NCBI RefSeq assembly: GCF_009873615.1
Contig: NZ_SSMG01000186.1
Location: 1-46,710, forward strand
Direction of reading: 5' to 3'
Source: Photobacterium lucens
Lineage (GTDB): Bacteria; Pseudomonadota; Gammaproteobacteria; Enterobacterales; Vibrionaceae
DNA length: 46,710 bases
The first letter of the stretch is position 1. Every line of letters begins with the position of its first letter. The notes under the pieces were generated by a model, which was not told the DNA's origin, did not search any database, and saw nothing but the letters and a program-made list of their open reading frames with translations. Positions 11,084-19,979 of the stretch are shown piece after piece. A program made the translations under genes and the position numbers.

Positions 11084-11884
11084 TTATTTAGTTAGTGCGT
11101 CGCTACCGAATTCACGGATTTTAGCAAGCATTGGTTTAACTACACGTGCGTTACCAGCAACGATATTGCCAGTTGTTAGGTAGTTAGTGTTACCAGTAAA
11201 GTCAGCACAGATAGCACCAGCTTCACGCGCGATTAGTTCACCCGCAGCAATTTCCCAAGGCTTTTGACCTAGTTTGAATACGCCGTCAACACGACCAGCA
11301 GCTAGGTAACATAGATCCAATGCTGTAGAGCCTGATTGACGCATGTCATCACACTCGATAAATAGTGCATTTTGGATTTTTAGGTAGCTTTCTGCGTGTT
11401 GCTTAGCAGCGAAAGGTAGACCTGTTGCTAGAACAGTACCTGTTAGATCACGAGGTTGAGAAGCACGAATACGCTGGCTGTTTAGCTGAGCGCCAGCACC
11501 ACGTGTTGCTGTGAATAGTTCGTTACGAGCAGGATCATAAACAGCAGCAACTTCAGTACGACCACGCATACGTAGCGCGATAGAAATTGCAAAGTGTGGG
11601 TAACCGCGAACGAAGTTCTTGGTGCCATCCACTGGGTCGATAATCCATTGACACTCTTTGTCACGTCCTTCTTTGTTACCAGATTCAGCCGCAACAATGC
11701 AGTGATCAGGGTAAGACTTAAGGATTGTATCGATGATGATAGCTTCAGCTTCATGATCGATGTTGGTAACAACATCATTACCTTTATTAGCAACTTCAAT
11801 TGCTTGAGGTTTTTCTAGAGATTTAATGACATGGTCACCAGCCTTTCGCACAGCGCGAATGGCAATATTAAGCATCGGATGCAT
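11084..11884 (-). CDS. suhB: SuhB, inositol-monophosphatase family / Nus factor
   Basis: E. coli SuhB acts in rRNA transcription antitermination with the Nus factors and has inositol-1-phosphatase activity. The 266-residue product begins MHPMLNIAIRAVRKAG, very close to E. coli, and keeps WIIDPVDGTKNF. Two metal-site positions differ from the phosphatase consensus: the usual EES motif reads VAAES (Ala at residue 66), and the WDxAAG motif reads WEIAAG (Glu at 211). The gene is divergent from trmJ. The assignment is firm; phosphatase activity is doubtful. Confidence 0.93.
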   Translation of the reverse strand: MHPMLNIAIRAVRKAGDHVIKSLEKPQAIEVANKGNDVVTNIDHEAEAIIIDTILKSYPDHCIVAAESGNKEGRDKECQWIIDPVDGTKNFVRGYPHFAISIALRMRGRTEVAAVYDPARNELFTATRGAGAQLNSQRIRASQPRDLTGTVLATGLPFAAKQHAESYLKIQNALFIECDDMRQSGSTALDLCYLAAGRVDGVFKLGQKPWEIAAGELIAREAGAICADFTGNTNYLTTGNIVAGNARVVKPMLAKIREFGSDALTK

Positions 11885-12168
11885 AGGATCTTCCCAACGG
11901 ATGTTAAAGAACTAAAAAGCGGCGGCGAGTATAACAGAGCTAAAAAAAAAAGGAAGTGGTTATTTTTTCGTCATTGATACAAATCTATTGCGCGTTTGTG
12001 CTGGTTAATACGTACTAAACATGGATAAATAACCTTGATTAGCACAATCTGATTATTGAATAGTAGTAATAGATAATTACTGATATCAAAAACACATGTT
12101 TTCCCCATTTTTGTTATGGCTGTGCTAAAATCCCTCAGCTTTAGTTAATTGTGGAATGTTGCTTCATC
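11885..12168. promoter_or_regulatory. divergent suhB / trmJ intergenic region
   Basis: This 284-base region holds the outward promoters of both flanking genes and no gene that I can support. On the right, TG-C-TAAAAT at 12123-12131 is an extended -10 pointing to trmJ, without a clear -35. A ten-A run at 11942-11951 lies upstream of suhB. GGGAAGA precedes the suhB ATG. Confidence 0.5.
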
Positions 12169-12909
12169 ATGTTAGATAAAATTCGCGTTGTATTGGTTGG
12201 TACATCACACCCAGGAAATATTGGTTCAGCAGCTCGTGCCATGAAGGTGATGGGTTTGACGAATCTGGTATTAGTTGATCCGGCTTGTGAGATTGATAGC
12301 CATACAATTGCATTGGCTGCTGGGGCTGCCGATGTGGTTGAAAATGCAAAGATTGTAAAAACACTTGATGAAGCAGTATCAGATTGTGGTTTAGTTGTCG
12401 GCTCTAGTGCGCGTTCTCGTACATTAGAATGGCCGCAATTAGATCCTCGTGAAAACGGTATTAAAGTGGTTGCTGAGTCAGAGCACCATAATGTAGCGAT
12501 CTTATTTGGTCGTGAACGTACTGGTTTAACCAACGAAGAATTACAAAAATGTCATTGCCATGTCTATATTCCAGCAAATCCAGAATATAGTTCATTGAAT
12601 CTGGCAATGGCAGTACAGACGGTAAGTTATGAAGTCCGTATGGCCTATTTGGACAGCCAAAAGCATACGGGTAAAACGCAAGTTGAAGAATATCCTCGCG
12701 CTGAAGAGCTTGAACGTTTTTATGTTCATCTTGAGCAAGTCACTCGTCAAACCCGCTTCATAAATAAAAATCATCCCGGTATGGTGATGGCAAAATTACG
12801 TCGCTTATTTACTCGTGCTCGCCCAGAGCAGCAAGAGCTGAATATCTTACGAGGTATTTTATCGTCAGTTGAAAAGACTATTGAAACCCTAGAAAAGAAC
12901 AATAAATAA
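12169..12909 (+). CDS. trmJ: tRNA (cytidine/uridine-32-2'-O-)-methyltransferase TrmJ
   Basis: A SPOUT-class methyltransferase that 2'-O-methylates position 32 in the tRNA anticodon loop using SAM. The product of 246 residues begins [20 protein letters not shown], as in E. coli TrmJ. It carries the SPOUT knot blocks [17 protein letters not shown] and [19 protein letters not shown]. The frame is open from a GTG at 12151, but ATG 12169 matches the family start. It is the gene just before iscR in Vibrionaceae and enteric genomes, and its last codon is about 20 bases before the IscR-site region. Confidence 0.95.
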   Translation: MLDKIRVVLVGTSHPGNIGSAARAMKVMGLTNLVLVDPACEIDSHTIALAAGAADVVENAKIVKTLDEAVSDCGLVVGSSARSRTLEWPQLDPRENGIKVVAESEHHNVAILFGRERTGLTNEELQKCHCHVYIPANPEYSSLNLAMAVQTVSYEVRMAYLDSQKHTGKTQVEEYPRAEELERFYVHLEQVTRQTRFINKNHPGMVMAKLRRLFTRARPEQQELNILRGILSSVEKTIETLEKNNK

Positions 12910-12930
12910 CCTTTTTACTCGTAAGGGTGA

Positions 12931-12980
12931 ATAACCAACTAAATTGGTCAGGTAAATACTTGACCGTTTTGGTTGGTTAT
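12931..12980 (+). promoter_or_regulatory. two tandem type 1 IscR binding sites
   Basis: I compared the sequence by eye with the E. coli type 1 IscR consensus ATAsyyGACTrwwwyAGTCrrsTAT. Bases 12931-12955 (ATAACCAACT...GGTCAGG) and the directly following 12956-12980 (ATACTTGACC...GGTTGGTTAT) each match 21 of 25 positions. TTGACC at 12960-12965 inside the second site may be a -35. This fits feedback repression of the isc operon by [2Fe-2S]-IscR. The transcription start was not pinned down. Confidence 0.7.
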
Positions 12981-13019
12981 GCGAAACTTGCTGAAACTAT
13001 TCAAGCAGGTAGCAATGTT

Positions 13020-13538
13020 ATGAAGTTGACTTCAAAGGGAAGATACGCGGTAACAGCAATGTTAGATGTAGCATTGCACTCGCATAGTGGGCCAGTGCCA
13101 TTGGCGGATATTTCAGAACGCCAAGGGATTTCATTGTCTTACTTAGAACAATTATTTTCGCGTCTTCGTAAAGCAGGTTTAGTTACGAGTGTTCGTGGAC
13201 CTGGCGGTGGCTACCGTTTAGGCGAAGAAGCGTCAGATATTGCTGTTGGTATGGTGATCGCAGCTGTTGATGAGTCAGTGGATGCAACAAAATGTCATGG
13301 GAAAGGGGACTGTCAAGGCGGTGCTCGTTGTCTAACCCACACGTTGTGGCATGACTTAAGCGATCGTATTAGCGGCTTTTTAAATAACATCACTCTTGGT
13401 GAGTTGATGAAAGATAATGATGTACAAAGCATTTCTGATCGTCAGGATGAGATCCTACAGGGGAATGCTAAAGCATCTTTTGGACATAAAAAATTACACG
13501 ACAGCGCCACAACAATAGGTGTCGATGTCCGCTCCTAG
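13020..13538 (+). CDS. iscR: Fe-S cluster regulator IscR
   Basis: Rrf2-family repressor/activator that senses Fe-S status through its own [2Fe-2S] cluster. The 172-residue product starts [19 protein letters not shown], with a winged helix containing [19 protein letters not shown]. The cluster ligands are seen as C-x5-C-x5-C in [14 protein letters not shown], followed by the conserved His in CLTHTLW. The upstream frame extension to 12927 overlaps the operator and is rejected; ATG 13020 has GCAGGT upstream. It is the first gene of the isc operon. Confidence 0.97.
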   Translation: MKLTSKGRYAVTAMLDVALHSHSGPVPLADISERQGISLSYLEQLFSRLRKAGLVTSVRGPGGGYRLGEEASDIAVGMVIAAVDESVDATKCHGKGDCQGGARCLTHTLWHDLSDRISGFLNNITLGELMKDNDVQSISDRQDEILQGNAKASFGHKKLHDSATTIGVDVRS

Positions 13539-13569
13539 AGACCAGACGTTCGTGTTTTCGGAGAAGAAA

Positions 13570-14784
13570 ATGAAACTGCCAATATATTTTGATTATTCCG
13601 CTACTTGCCCTGTCGATCCTCGCGTTGCCGAGAAGATGATGCAGTGCTTAACTATGGAAGGTAACTTCGGTAACCCAGCTTCACGCTCTCACCGTTATGG
13701 TTGGCAGGCAGAAGAAGCAGTTGATGCTGCTCGTGAACATATCGCTGATTTAGTAAATGCAGATCCTCGTGAGATCGTATTTACCTCTGGTGCAACGGAA
13801 TCAGATAACCTTGCAATTAAAGGTGCATCTCACTTTTATAGCAAAAAAGGTAAGCACGTTATTACCTGTAAAACAGAACATAAAGCGGTTCTTGACCCAT
13901 GTCGTCAGCTAGAGCGTGAAGGTTTTGAGGTAACTTACCTTGAGCCAGAATCAAACGGTCTGATCGATCTAGCGAAACTTCGTGATGCTATGCGTGAAGA
14001 CACAGTTCTTGTTTCAATTATGCACGTGAACAATGAAATTGGTGTGGTACAAGATATCGCAGCAATTGGTGAGCTTTGTCGTGAAAACAAAACTGTTTTC
14101 CACGTAGATGCGGCACAATCTGCTGGTAAACTACCGATTGATGTTCAAGAAATGAAAGTGGACTTAATTTCTTTCTCTGCACACAAAATTTACGGTCCAA
14201 AAGGCATTGGCGCACTATACGTACGTCGTAAGCCTCGTATTCGTCTTGAAGCACAAATGCACGGTGGTGGTCATGAGCGTGGTTTCCGCTCTGGTACGCT
14301 ACCGACTCACCAAATCGTGGGTATGGGTGAAGCATTCCGTATTGCTAAAGAAGAAATGGAACAAGATTACAAGCACGCTGTTAAACTACGTGATCGCTTG
14401 CTAAAAGGCCTAGAAGGTATTGAAGCAATGTCTATCAACGGTGATCTTGAACAACGTGTTCCAAATAACCTAAATATTAGCTTTGCTTTCGTTGAAGGCG
14501 AATCGCTACTAATGGCATTAAAAGATCTTGCAGTATCATCGGGTTCAGCATGTACTTCTGCAAGTCTAGAACCTTCTTACGTACTACGTGCACTTGGTCT
14601 AAATGACGAACTAGCACACAGTTCTATTCGCTTCTCATTTGGTCGTTTCACCACAGAAGAAGAAGTGGATTATGCAGTATCTCAAATTAAAGGTGCGGTA
14701 GATAAGCTACGTGAAATGTCACCACTTTGGGATATGTATAAAGAAGGTATTGATTTAGACACAGTTGAGTGGGCACACCACTAA
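13570..14784 (+). CDS. iscS: cysteine desulfurase IscS
   Basis: PLP enzyme that takes sulfur from cysteine and delivers it to IscU, and to thiolated tRNA and cofactor pathways. The 404-residue length equals E. coli. The PLP lysine is in [12 protein letters not shown], and the persulfide cysteine is in [13 protein letters not shown]. The start [18 protein letters not shown] follows GGAGAAG; an in-frame ATG at 13519 lies inside iscR and is rejected. It lies 31 bases after iscR. Confidence 0.98.
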   Translation: MKLPIYFDYSATCPVDPRVAEKMMQCLTMEGNFGNPASRSHRYGWQAEEAVDAAREHIADLVNADPREIVFTSGATESDNLAIKGASHFYSKKGKHVITCKTEHKAVLDPCRQLEREGFEVTYLEPESNGLIDLAKLRDAMREDTVLVSIMHVNNEIGVVQDIAAIGELCRENKTVFHVDAAQSAGKLPIDVQEMKVDLISFSAHKIYGPKGIGALYVRRKPRIRLEAQMHGGGHERGFRSGTLPTHQIVGMGEAFRIAKEEMEQDYKHAVKLRDRLLKGLEGIEAMSINGDLEQRVPNNLNISFAFVEGESLLMALKDLAVSSGSACTSASLEPSYVLRALGLNDELAHSSIRFSFGRFTTEEEVDYAVSQIKGAVDKLREMSPLWDMYKEGIDLDTVEWAHH

Positions 14785-14817
14785 TCTGCGGTTAGACTGA
14801 TTTCGAGGAAATTTATC

Positions 14818-15204
14818 ATGGCATATAGTGAAAAAGTCATCGATCATTATGAAAATCCGCGTAACGTGGGTTCATTTGACAAAGACGACAAAAATATCGG
14901 TAGCGGCATGGTGGGTGCACCAGCATGTGGCGACGTTATGAAACTTCAGATCAAAGTGACTGAAGATGGCATCATTGAAGATGCGAAATTTAAAACTTAC
15001 GGTTGTGGCTCTGCAATCGCATCTAGCTCTTTGATCACTGAGTGGGTAAAAGGTAAAACGCTAGACGAAGCTGCAGCAATCAAGAACTCAGCGATTGCTG
15101 AAGAGCTTGAGCTACCACCGGTTAAGGTTCACTGTTCTATTCTTGCAGAAGATGCAATTAAAGCAGCAGTTAGCGATTACAAAAAGAAACACGAGCAAGA
15201 ATAA
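14818..15204 (+). CDS. iscU: Fe-S cluster scaffold IscU
   Basis: Scaffold on which the cluster is assembled from IscS-derived sulfur and iron. The three cluster cysteines are visible in GAPACGDVMKLQI, TYGCGSAIASSS and KVHCSILAEDA. LPPVKVHCS includes the LPPVK segment recognised by the chaperone HscA. The 128-residue length is normal. Confidence 0.98.
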   Translation: MAYSEKVIDHYENPRNVGSFDKDDKNIGSGMVGAPACGDVMKLQIKVTEDGIIEDAKFKTYGCGSAIASSSLITEWVKGKTLDEAAAIKNSAIAEELELPPVKVHCSILAEDAIKAAVSDYKKKHEQE

Positions 15205-15222
15205 CTTTCTGAGGGTTGAGGT

Positions 15223-15546
15223 ATGGCCATTACAATCACTGAAGCGGCTGCAAGTCGCGTATCGACTTTTTTAGCCAATCGTGGCAAAGGTCTTGGCCTA
15301 CGCCTTGGGGTTCGTACTTCAGGATGTTCAGGAATGGCTTACATCCTTGAGTTCGTTGACGAACTTGACGAAGGTGATCAAGTCTTCGAAGAGAAAGGCG
15401 TTAAAATTATCGTTGATGCAAAAAGTTTAGTTTACCTTGAAGGGACTGAATTAGATTTTGCTAAAGAAGGTCTGAATGAAGGCTTTAAATTTAACAACCC
15501 TAACGTATCAAGCGAATGTGGTTGTGGTGAAAGCTTCAACGTATAA
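15223..15546 (+). CDS. iscA: Fe-S assembly A-type carrier IscA
   Basis: A-type carrier that passes clusters, mainly [4Fe-4S], to target enzymes. The 107-residue product has the three conserved cysteines in [10 protein letters not shown] and SECGCGESF. The ATG follows GAGGTTGAGGT closely. It is the last gene of the iscRSUA block, before a gap with a hairpin. Confidence 0.97.
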   Translation: MAITITEAAASRVSTFLANRGKGLGLRLGVRTSGCSGMAYILEFVDELDEGDQVFEEKGVKIIVDAKSLVYLEGTELDFAKEGLNEGFKFNNPNVSSECGCGESFNV

Positions 15547-15564
15547 ACGTTTTTAGTGTTTCAG

Positions 15565-15616
15565 TTAAACCTGATAGCTGATCGTCGCAGGCGAATTGGT
15601 TGTCAGGTTTAATTTT
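15565..15616 (+). promoter_or_regulatory. hairpin between iscA and hscB
   Basis: A perfect 10-base inverted repeat TTAAACCTGA (15565-15574) / TCAGGTTTAA (15603-15612) encloses 28 bases and is followed by TTTTAT. It lies in the only sizeable gap before the hscBA-fdx block. It could be an attenuator or RNA-processing point separating iscRSUA from hscBA-fdx output; this role is inference. Confidence 0.5.
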
Positions 15617-15632
15617 ATAGATGGTCGCAAAT

Positions 15633-16148
15633 ATGAATCATTTCGAATTATTTGGATTACCTTTTCAGTTTGAACTGGACGGTAACCAACTTGCCACTCA
15701 GTTCCGTGAACTACAACGTCATTTTCATCCTGATAATTATGCGACAGCATCAGAGCGTGACCGCCTACTTGCCGTTCAAAAAGCAGCGCAAATTAACGAT
15801 GCTTTTCAAACGTTAAAAAATCCGGTTTCTCGTGCTGAATATATGCTGGCCGAACGTAATGAAGATATTCGTGGTGAGCAAAAAACATTGCAAGATATGA
15901 CGTTTTTGATGCAACAAATGGAATTGCGTGAAACATTAGAAGCGATCCCTGATTCATCAGATCCCGAAAGTGCATTGTTTGATTTTGAGCAACAAGCATC
16001 AGCGATGTATAAAGAGCACTTAGCCCAACTTACCGTATTATTAAATAACGAAAAGTGGGAAGAAGCTGCTGATGCGGTACGTAAATTAAAGTTTATTGTG
16101 AAATTGCGTGATGAAGTTGAGCGCCTTGAAGAGTCGCTATTCGATTAA
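15633..16148 (+). CDS. hscB: co-chaperone HscB (Hsc20)
   Basis: J-domain co-chaperone that delivers IscU to HscA and stimulates its ATPase. The 171-residue product equals the E. coli length and begins MNHFELFGLPFQFELDG. The HPD tripeptide is in RHFHPDNYA, and the C-terminal helical IscU-binding domain follows. An in-frame ATG 12 bases upstream is less likely, as the chosen start aligns with E. coli HscB. Confidence 0.96.
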   Translation: MNHFELFGLPFQFELDGNQLATQFRELQRHFHPDNYATASERDRLLAVQKAAQINDAFQTLKNPVSRAEYMLAERNEDIRGEQKTLQDMTFLMQQMELRETLEAIPDSSDPESALFDFEQQASAMYKEHLAQLTVLLNNEKWEEAADAVRKLKFIVKLRDEVERLEESLFD

Positions 16149-16181
16149 TCATCCATATTCGCTATTTAGATAGGAATGACA

Positions 16182-18035
16182 ATGGCACTATTACAGATTG
16201 CTGAACCAGGTCAAAGTGCTGCACCGCATCAACATAAGTTAGCGGTGGGTATTGATCTAGGTACAACGAATTCATTGGTTGCTGCGGTGCGTAGTGGCGT
16301 TGCAGAAACATTAAATGATGCAGAAGGCCGTGCAATTTTACCTTCTGTTGTACATTTTGCTGACGAAGCTGTTTTAACTGGTGATGCCGCTCGCGCGTTT
16401 GCTCAACAAGATCCTGCAAATACTATTTTATCAGTTAAGCGTCTTATGGGACGTTCTCTTGCTGATATTGAGCAACGTTACCCACAACTGCCATACCAGT
16501 TTGAAGCATCAGAAAATGGCTTACCACAGTTAGTAACCCGTAGCGGTAAAGTTAACCCTGTTCAAGTTTCTGCTGAAATTCTTAAATCGCTCAGCCAACG
16601 TGCTGTAGATGCGTTAGGTGGCGAGCTTGAAGGTGTGGTGATCACTGTTCCTGCTTATTTTGATGATGCCCAACGTGCGGGTACTAAAGACGCAGCGAAA
16701 TTAGCTAACCTAAATGTACTTCGCTTATTGAATGAGCCAACAGCGGCAGCGATTGCTTACGGCTTAGATTCTGGTCAAGAAGGCGTTATTGCGGTTTACG
16801 ATTTAGGTGGCGGTACGTTTGATATTTCAATTCTACGTTTATCAAAAGGCGTATTTGAAGTATTAGCGACAGGTGGTGATTCAGCATTAGGTGGTGATGA
16901 CTTTGACCACTTATTGGCAAATTGGATCCTAGAGCAAGCTAACTACACCGAAGCACTAACAGCACAACAGCGTCGTGCATTACAAGATGCAGCACAAGCG
17001 GCTAAAGTGGCGCTAACGGATGCTGATGTTGTAGCACTGGATGTATTGGGCTGGCAAGGTGAGATCAGCCGAGAGCAATTCAACACATTAATTCAACCAT
17101 TAGTGAAAAAGACGCTGATGGCATGTCGCCGCGCATTAAAAGATGCCGATATCACGACAGATGAAGTGATTGAAACTGTGATGGTTGGTGGTTCAACACG
17201 TGTACCGCTAGTGCGTGAAATGGTGGGTGATTACTTTGGTAAAACGCCATTAACGTCGATTGACCCTGATAAAGTGGTCGCAATTGGTGCTGCGATTCAA
17301 GCGGACATTCTAGTGGGTAACAAGCCTGATTCAGACATGTTACTGCTTGATGTGATTCCGTTGTCGCTGGGTATTGAAACCATGGGCGGCATGATTGAGA
17401 AAATCATCCCTCGTAATACCACTATCCCTGTTGCCCGCGCACAAGAATTTACCACCTTTAAAGATGGCCAAACGGCAATGTCTGTTCACGTTGTTCAAGG
17501 TGAGCGTGAGATGGTAGATGATTGTCGTTCACTAGCACGTTTTACCCTTCGTGGTATTCCGGCAATGGCAGCAGGCGCTGCACATATCCGTGTGACATAC
17601 CAAGTGGATGCTGATGGTTTATTGTCTGTAACGGCAATGGAGAAGAGCAGCGGCGTACAATCTTCAATTCAAGTTAAGCCTTCTTACGGTTTATCTGAAG
17701 ATGAAATCGCAACCATGCTGCGTGACTCAATGACCTATGCACAAGATGATAAAGACGCGCGTGCATTGGCTGAACAACAAGTTGAAGCCGATCGTGTACT
17801 AGAAGGTTTGATCACAGCACTTGCTGCAGATGGTGATACTTTATTAAGTGCAGATGAACGTGCAGAATTAGAAGCAATAATGATGGAACTGGTTCAATTG
17901 CGTCAGGGTACAGATACCCGAGCAATTGAAGCTGGAATTAAAAAAACAGACAAAGCGAGCCAAGAATTTGCCTCACGTCGAATGGATCAATCTATTCGTC
18001 GAGCATTGGCTGGTCAGTCTATTGATGAGGTTTAA
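16182..18035 (+). CDS. hscA: Hsp70-type chaperone HscA
   Basis: Specialised Hsp70 that releases clusters from IscU with HscB. The 617-residue product begins [17 protein letters not shown]. The ATPase motifs [30 protein letters not shown] and [15 protein letters not shown] are visible, followed by the substrate-binding domain. TAGGAA is correctly spaced for ATG 16182 rather than for the ATG at 16176. fdx begins two bases after its stop. Confidence 0.97.
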   Translation: MALLQIAEPGQSAAPHQHKLAVGIDLGTTNSLVAAVRSGVAETLNDAEGRAILPSVVHFADEAVLTGDAARAFAQQDPANTILSVKRLMGRSLADIEQRYPQLPYQFEASENGLPQLVTRSGKVNPVQVSAEILKSLSQRAVDALGGELEGVVITVPAYFDDAQRAGTKDAAKLANLNVLRLLNEPTAAAIAYGLDSGQEGVIAVYDLGGGTFDISILRLSKGVFEVLATGGDSALGGDDFDHLLANWILEQANYTEALTAQQRRALQDAAQAAKVALTDADVVALDVLGWQGEISREQFNTLIQPLVKKTLMACRRALKDADITTDEVIETVMVGGSTRVPLVREMVGDYFGKTPLTSIDPDKVVAIGAAIQADILVGNKPDSDMLLLDVIPLSLGIETMGGMIEKIIPRNTTIPVARAQEFTTFKDGQTAMSVHVVQGEREMVDDCRSLARFTLRGIPAMAAGAAHIRVTYQVDADGLLSVTAMEKSSGVQSSIQVKPSYGLSEDEIATMLRDSMTYAQDDKDARALAEQQVEADRVLEGLITALAADGDTLLSADERAELEAIMMELVQLRQGTDTRAIEAGIKKTDKASQEFASRRMDQSIRRALAGQSIDEV

Positions 18036-18037
18036 GC

Positions 18038-18376
18038 ATGCCTAAGATTGTTGTACTTCCCCACGAAGACCTATGCCCAGAAGGTGCAGTATTAGAAGCT
18101 GAAGCGGGTGAAACTGTCCTTGATGTAGCGTTACGTAACGGCATTGGTATTGAACATGCGTGTGAAAAATCTTGTGCATGTACTACTTGTCACGTAGTGA
18201 TCCGTGAAGGCTTTGATTCACTAGAAGAAAGTGATGAATTAGAAGATGATATGCTAGATAAGGCATGGGGTCTTGAGCCTGAATCGCGTCTTGGCTGTCA
18301 AGCACGTGTTGCAGATGAAGATTTAGTGGTGGAAATTCCACGCTACACGCTAAACCTTGCGTCTGAAAATCACTAA
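18038..18376 (+). CDS. fdx: [2Fe-2S] ferredoxin of the isc operon
   Basis: Adrenodoxin-type ferredoxin that supplies electrons for cluster assembly. The 112-residue product has the cluster pattern CEKSCACTTCHVV with the fourth Cys in RLGCQARV. It is translationally close to hscA. Downstream, the natural junction with iscX is split by an insertion sequence that starts 26 bases after the fdx stop. Confidence 0.97.
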   Translation: MPKIVVLPHEDLCPEGAVLEAEAGETVLDVALRNGIGIEHACEKSCACTTCHVVIREGFDSLEESDELEDDMLDKAWGLEPESRLGCQARVADEDLVVEIPRYTLNLASENH

Positions 18377-18391
18377 GTTGTAAAAAAGGCT

Positions 18392-18401
18392 GCCTGAGGG
18401 T
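18392..18401. repeat. target-site duplication, left copy
   Basis: GCCTGAGGGT directly abuts the left end of the IS and is repeated exactly at 19906-19915. A 10-base duplication is one longer than the 9 usual for IS50/IS10; one base may be chance identity. Confidence 0.88.
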
Positions 18402-18412
18402 CTGTCTCTTGA

Positions 18413-19804
18413 TCACAAGTCATTGTGTTCAAGAGACTTAGCTAATTCATATCCTTCAAGGATGGTTTGTAACCTAAACCATCCTTGCCATAATGTCTTT
18501 ATAGAAGCACGACCTGTCCGCTTGGTATCTTTCCAACCTCCTAACTGGGCTATGCCTCTGTAAGCCCATGATATATTCGGCGCGTCTTTCGGCAACGCTT
18601 TCTTCTCCAATTTTAACCACATGAGCTTCCACGACTTACCTTTTAACACCAATTCACAACTGTTATTGGATAACGCTTCAGATTCGTTCATAAACCTTAG
18701 CTGGAGTAAACGAGTGGCAATAAAAGCCAAAATAACACTGAGCCTTTCTAAGTTATCTTTACTTTGCATTCTCAATTGTTCAACTTGCGTGCCTTCACTT
18801 TTCCAAACCTTGTGAAAATCTTCTATCAGCCAACGACGCTCATAATAACTGACGATTTTAAGTGCTTCTTCTTTATTTGTTACTGGCTCTGATGTCAGTA
18901 AATGCCACGCGAGTTTATCGTCACTTTCACCTTGCTCTATACATCCGACATAGTAGAGATGAATATTATCGAACTCTTTTTTATTGGCGGGAGACTTAAG
19001 TGTCACGGGGGCATATTTGATGTCTAGATGAGCCGTGCGGGACTTACGACCGCCTTTTTGCGGTATTTTTAGCTCTTTGCTTCCTGCTGATAACAACTTG
19101 GAAGCGTAGTCATAAAGACGATTATCATGCTCCTCAATACAGCGACTTTGCATTGAACGAACGATATATCGTTGTTGTTGCTCGTGCTTGTAAGTGAGGT
19201 ACTCGAATAAATCGGCTTCTCTATCACACACAGAAATAATATCTGACATTTTATCGCCTAGTCGCTCTGCGACATGTCGAGATGCTTGTTCCCATTTATA
19301 ACTTTCTTTTTCTTTGTACGGTCGAGTTGCGTGCTGGTGTCTTTGACCACGTTTTTCAATATCTCGTGTCCAGCGTTGCTGTTCGATTAAACCAACTACA
19401 GTGTGAGTTTCGGGAGCAAAAAGCAAGGTTGAGTGAACGAACATTGCTCGGTGTCGATTACCTTGATTAGAGTGCCCGAGATCATCTCGTATGCTGCGAT
19501 GTGAATAACTTAGCGAAGTAGTATCTTCTAATGCAAGCAGTGTTTGTTGCTCTAAAGCTTCTTGTGCTGTGACATAAAATCCGGCTTCTGCAATATCTTC
19601 TGCTTTGATTTGTTCATTACGAATAAAACGATAAGCCCCTTCCATATCGGCTGGGGAGATGATGAGTTTTGAGACAGGTATACCAGGTTGCTCAGCCAGT
19701 GAGGCCGCTAGAGTGACGAGTCTTTGAGTTCGTCTTGGGTCATTAAGATCGGCTTGACCGAATTGTTTTTGTGTCCAAAGAGTGGGTTCTATATAGGTCA
19801 TCAT
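18413..19804 (-). CDS. IS4-family (Tn5-like) DDE transposase
   Basis: Cut-and-paste transposase resembling Tn5 Tnp along its whole length (463 residues against 476). Visible blocks: DLNDPRRTQRLVTLAASLAE; MEGAYRFIRN; catalytic Asp in LALEDTTSLSY; catalytic Asp in SVCDREADLFEYL; and YERRWLIEDFHKVWK with the Y-x2-R-x3-E-x6-K signature and catalytic Glu. The frame opens at 19819; AAGGA at 19814-19810 favours ATG 19804 or 19801. The stop TGA lies inside the left terminal repeat and overlaps its GATC. It runs antisense to the isc operon. No frameshift is visible. Confidence 0.93.
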   Translation of the reverse strand: MMTYIEPTLWTQKQFGQADLNDPRRTQRLVTLAASLAEQPGIPVSKLIISPADMEGAYRFIRNEQIKAEDIAEAGFYVTAQEALEQQTLLALEDTTSLSYSHRSIRDDLGHSNQGNRHRAMFVHSTLLFAPETHTVVGLIEQQRWTRDIEKRGQRHQHATRPYKEKESYKWEQASRHVAERLGDKMSDIISVCDREADLFEYLTYKHEQQQRYIVRSMQSRCIEEHDNRLYDYASKLLSAGSKELKIPQKGGRKSRTAHLDIKYAPVTLKSPANKKEFDNIHLYYVGCIEQGESDDKLAWHLLTSEPVTNKEEALKIVSYYERRWLIEDFHKVWKSEGTQVEQLRMQSKDNLERLSVILAFIATRLLQLRFMNESEALSNNSCELVLKGKSWKLMWLKLEKKALPKDAPNISWAYRGIAQLGGWKDTKRTGRASIKTLWQGWFRLQTILEGYELAKSLEHNDL

Positions 19805-19828
19805 AATCATCCTTATCATTGCTTAGAT

Positions 19829-19837
19829 GATCAGATC
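19829..19837 (-). promoter_or_regulatory. paired Dam (GATC) sites upstream of the transposase
   Basis: GATC occurs at 19829-19832 and 19834-19837, in the short stretch that must contain the transposase promoter. IS50 and IS10 place Dam sites at the transposase promoter and inner end so that hemimethylation after replication activates transposition. A further GATC lies in the left end (18411-18414). The regulatory role here is by analogy. Confidence 0.5.
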
Positions 19838-19857
19838 ATGAAACATAAAATTAGTTC

Positions 19858-19890
19858 AAAAAAAATCCCCAAGCATTGGCTTAGGGATTT
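19858..19890 (-). terminator. inward-facing terminator just inside the IS right end
   Basis: On the minus strand, AAATCCC-AAGC (19890-19879) pairs with GCTT-GGGATTT (19874-19863) across a 4-base loop with one mismatch, and eight T residues follow. It would stop leftward transcription entering from outside before it reaches the transposase gene, an insulation strategy known in principle for IS10 and IS50. Confidence 0.65.
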
Positions 19891-19905
19891 GTGTATAAGA
19901 GACAG

Positions 19906-19915
19906 GCCTGAGGGT
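19906..19915. repeat. target-site duplication, right copy
   Basis: GCCTGAGGGT, identical to 18392-18401. Joining the two flanks at this repeat restores AAGGCTGCC TGAG GGTAGTCTT plus eight or more T residues, a terminator-like hairpin between fdx and iscX. Confidence 0.88.
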
Positions 19916-19979
19916 AGTCTTTTTTTTCATCTCAGCGTTATTATTAAGTGACTTATCAAGACATGAAGAAGGAAGAGTT

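Larger units (their letters stand above)
18402..19905 (-). mobile_element. IS4-family, IS50/Tn5-type insertion sequence
   Basis: A complete 1504-bp element with one transposase gene. The left end reads CTGTCTCTTGATCACAAGT and the right end, read inward, CTGTCTCTTATACACAAAT: 15 of 19 identical to each other. From memory of the Tn5 ends, the right end differs from the outside end at 2 of 19 positions and the left end from the inside end at 3 of 19. Orientation also fits IS50: the transposase runs from the OE-like end to the IE-like end. Exact 10-bp target repeats flank it, so it inserted fairly recently and looks intact. Confidence 0.93.
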
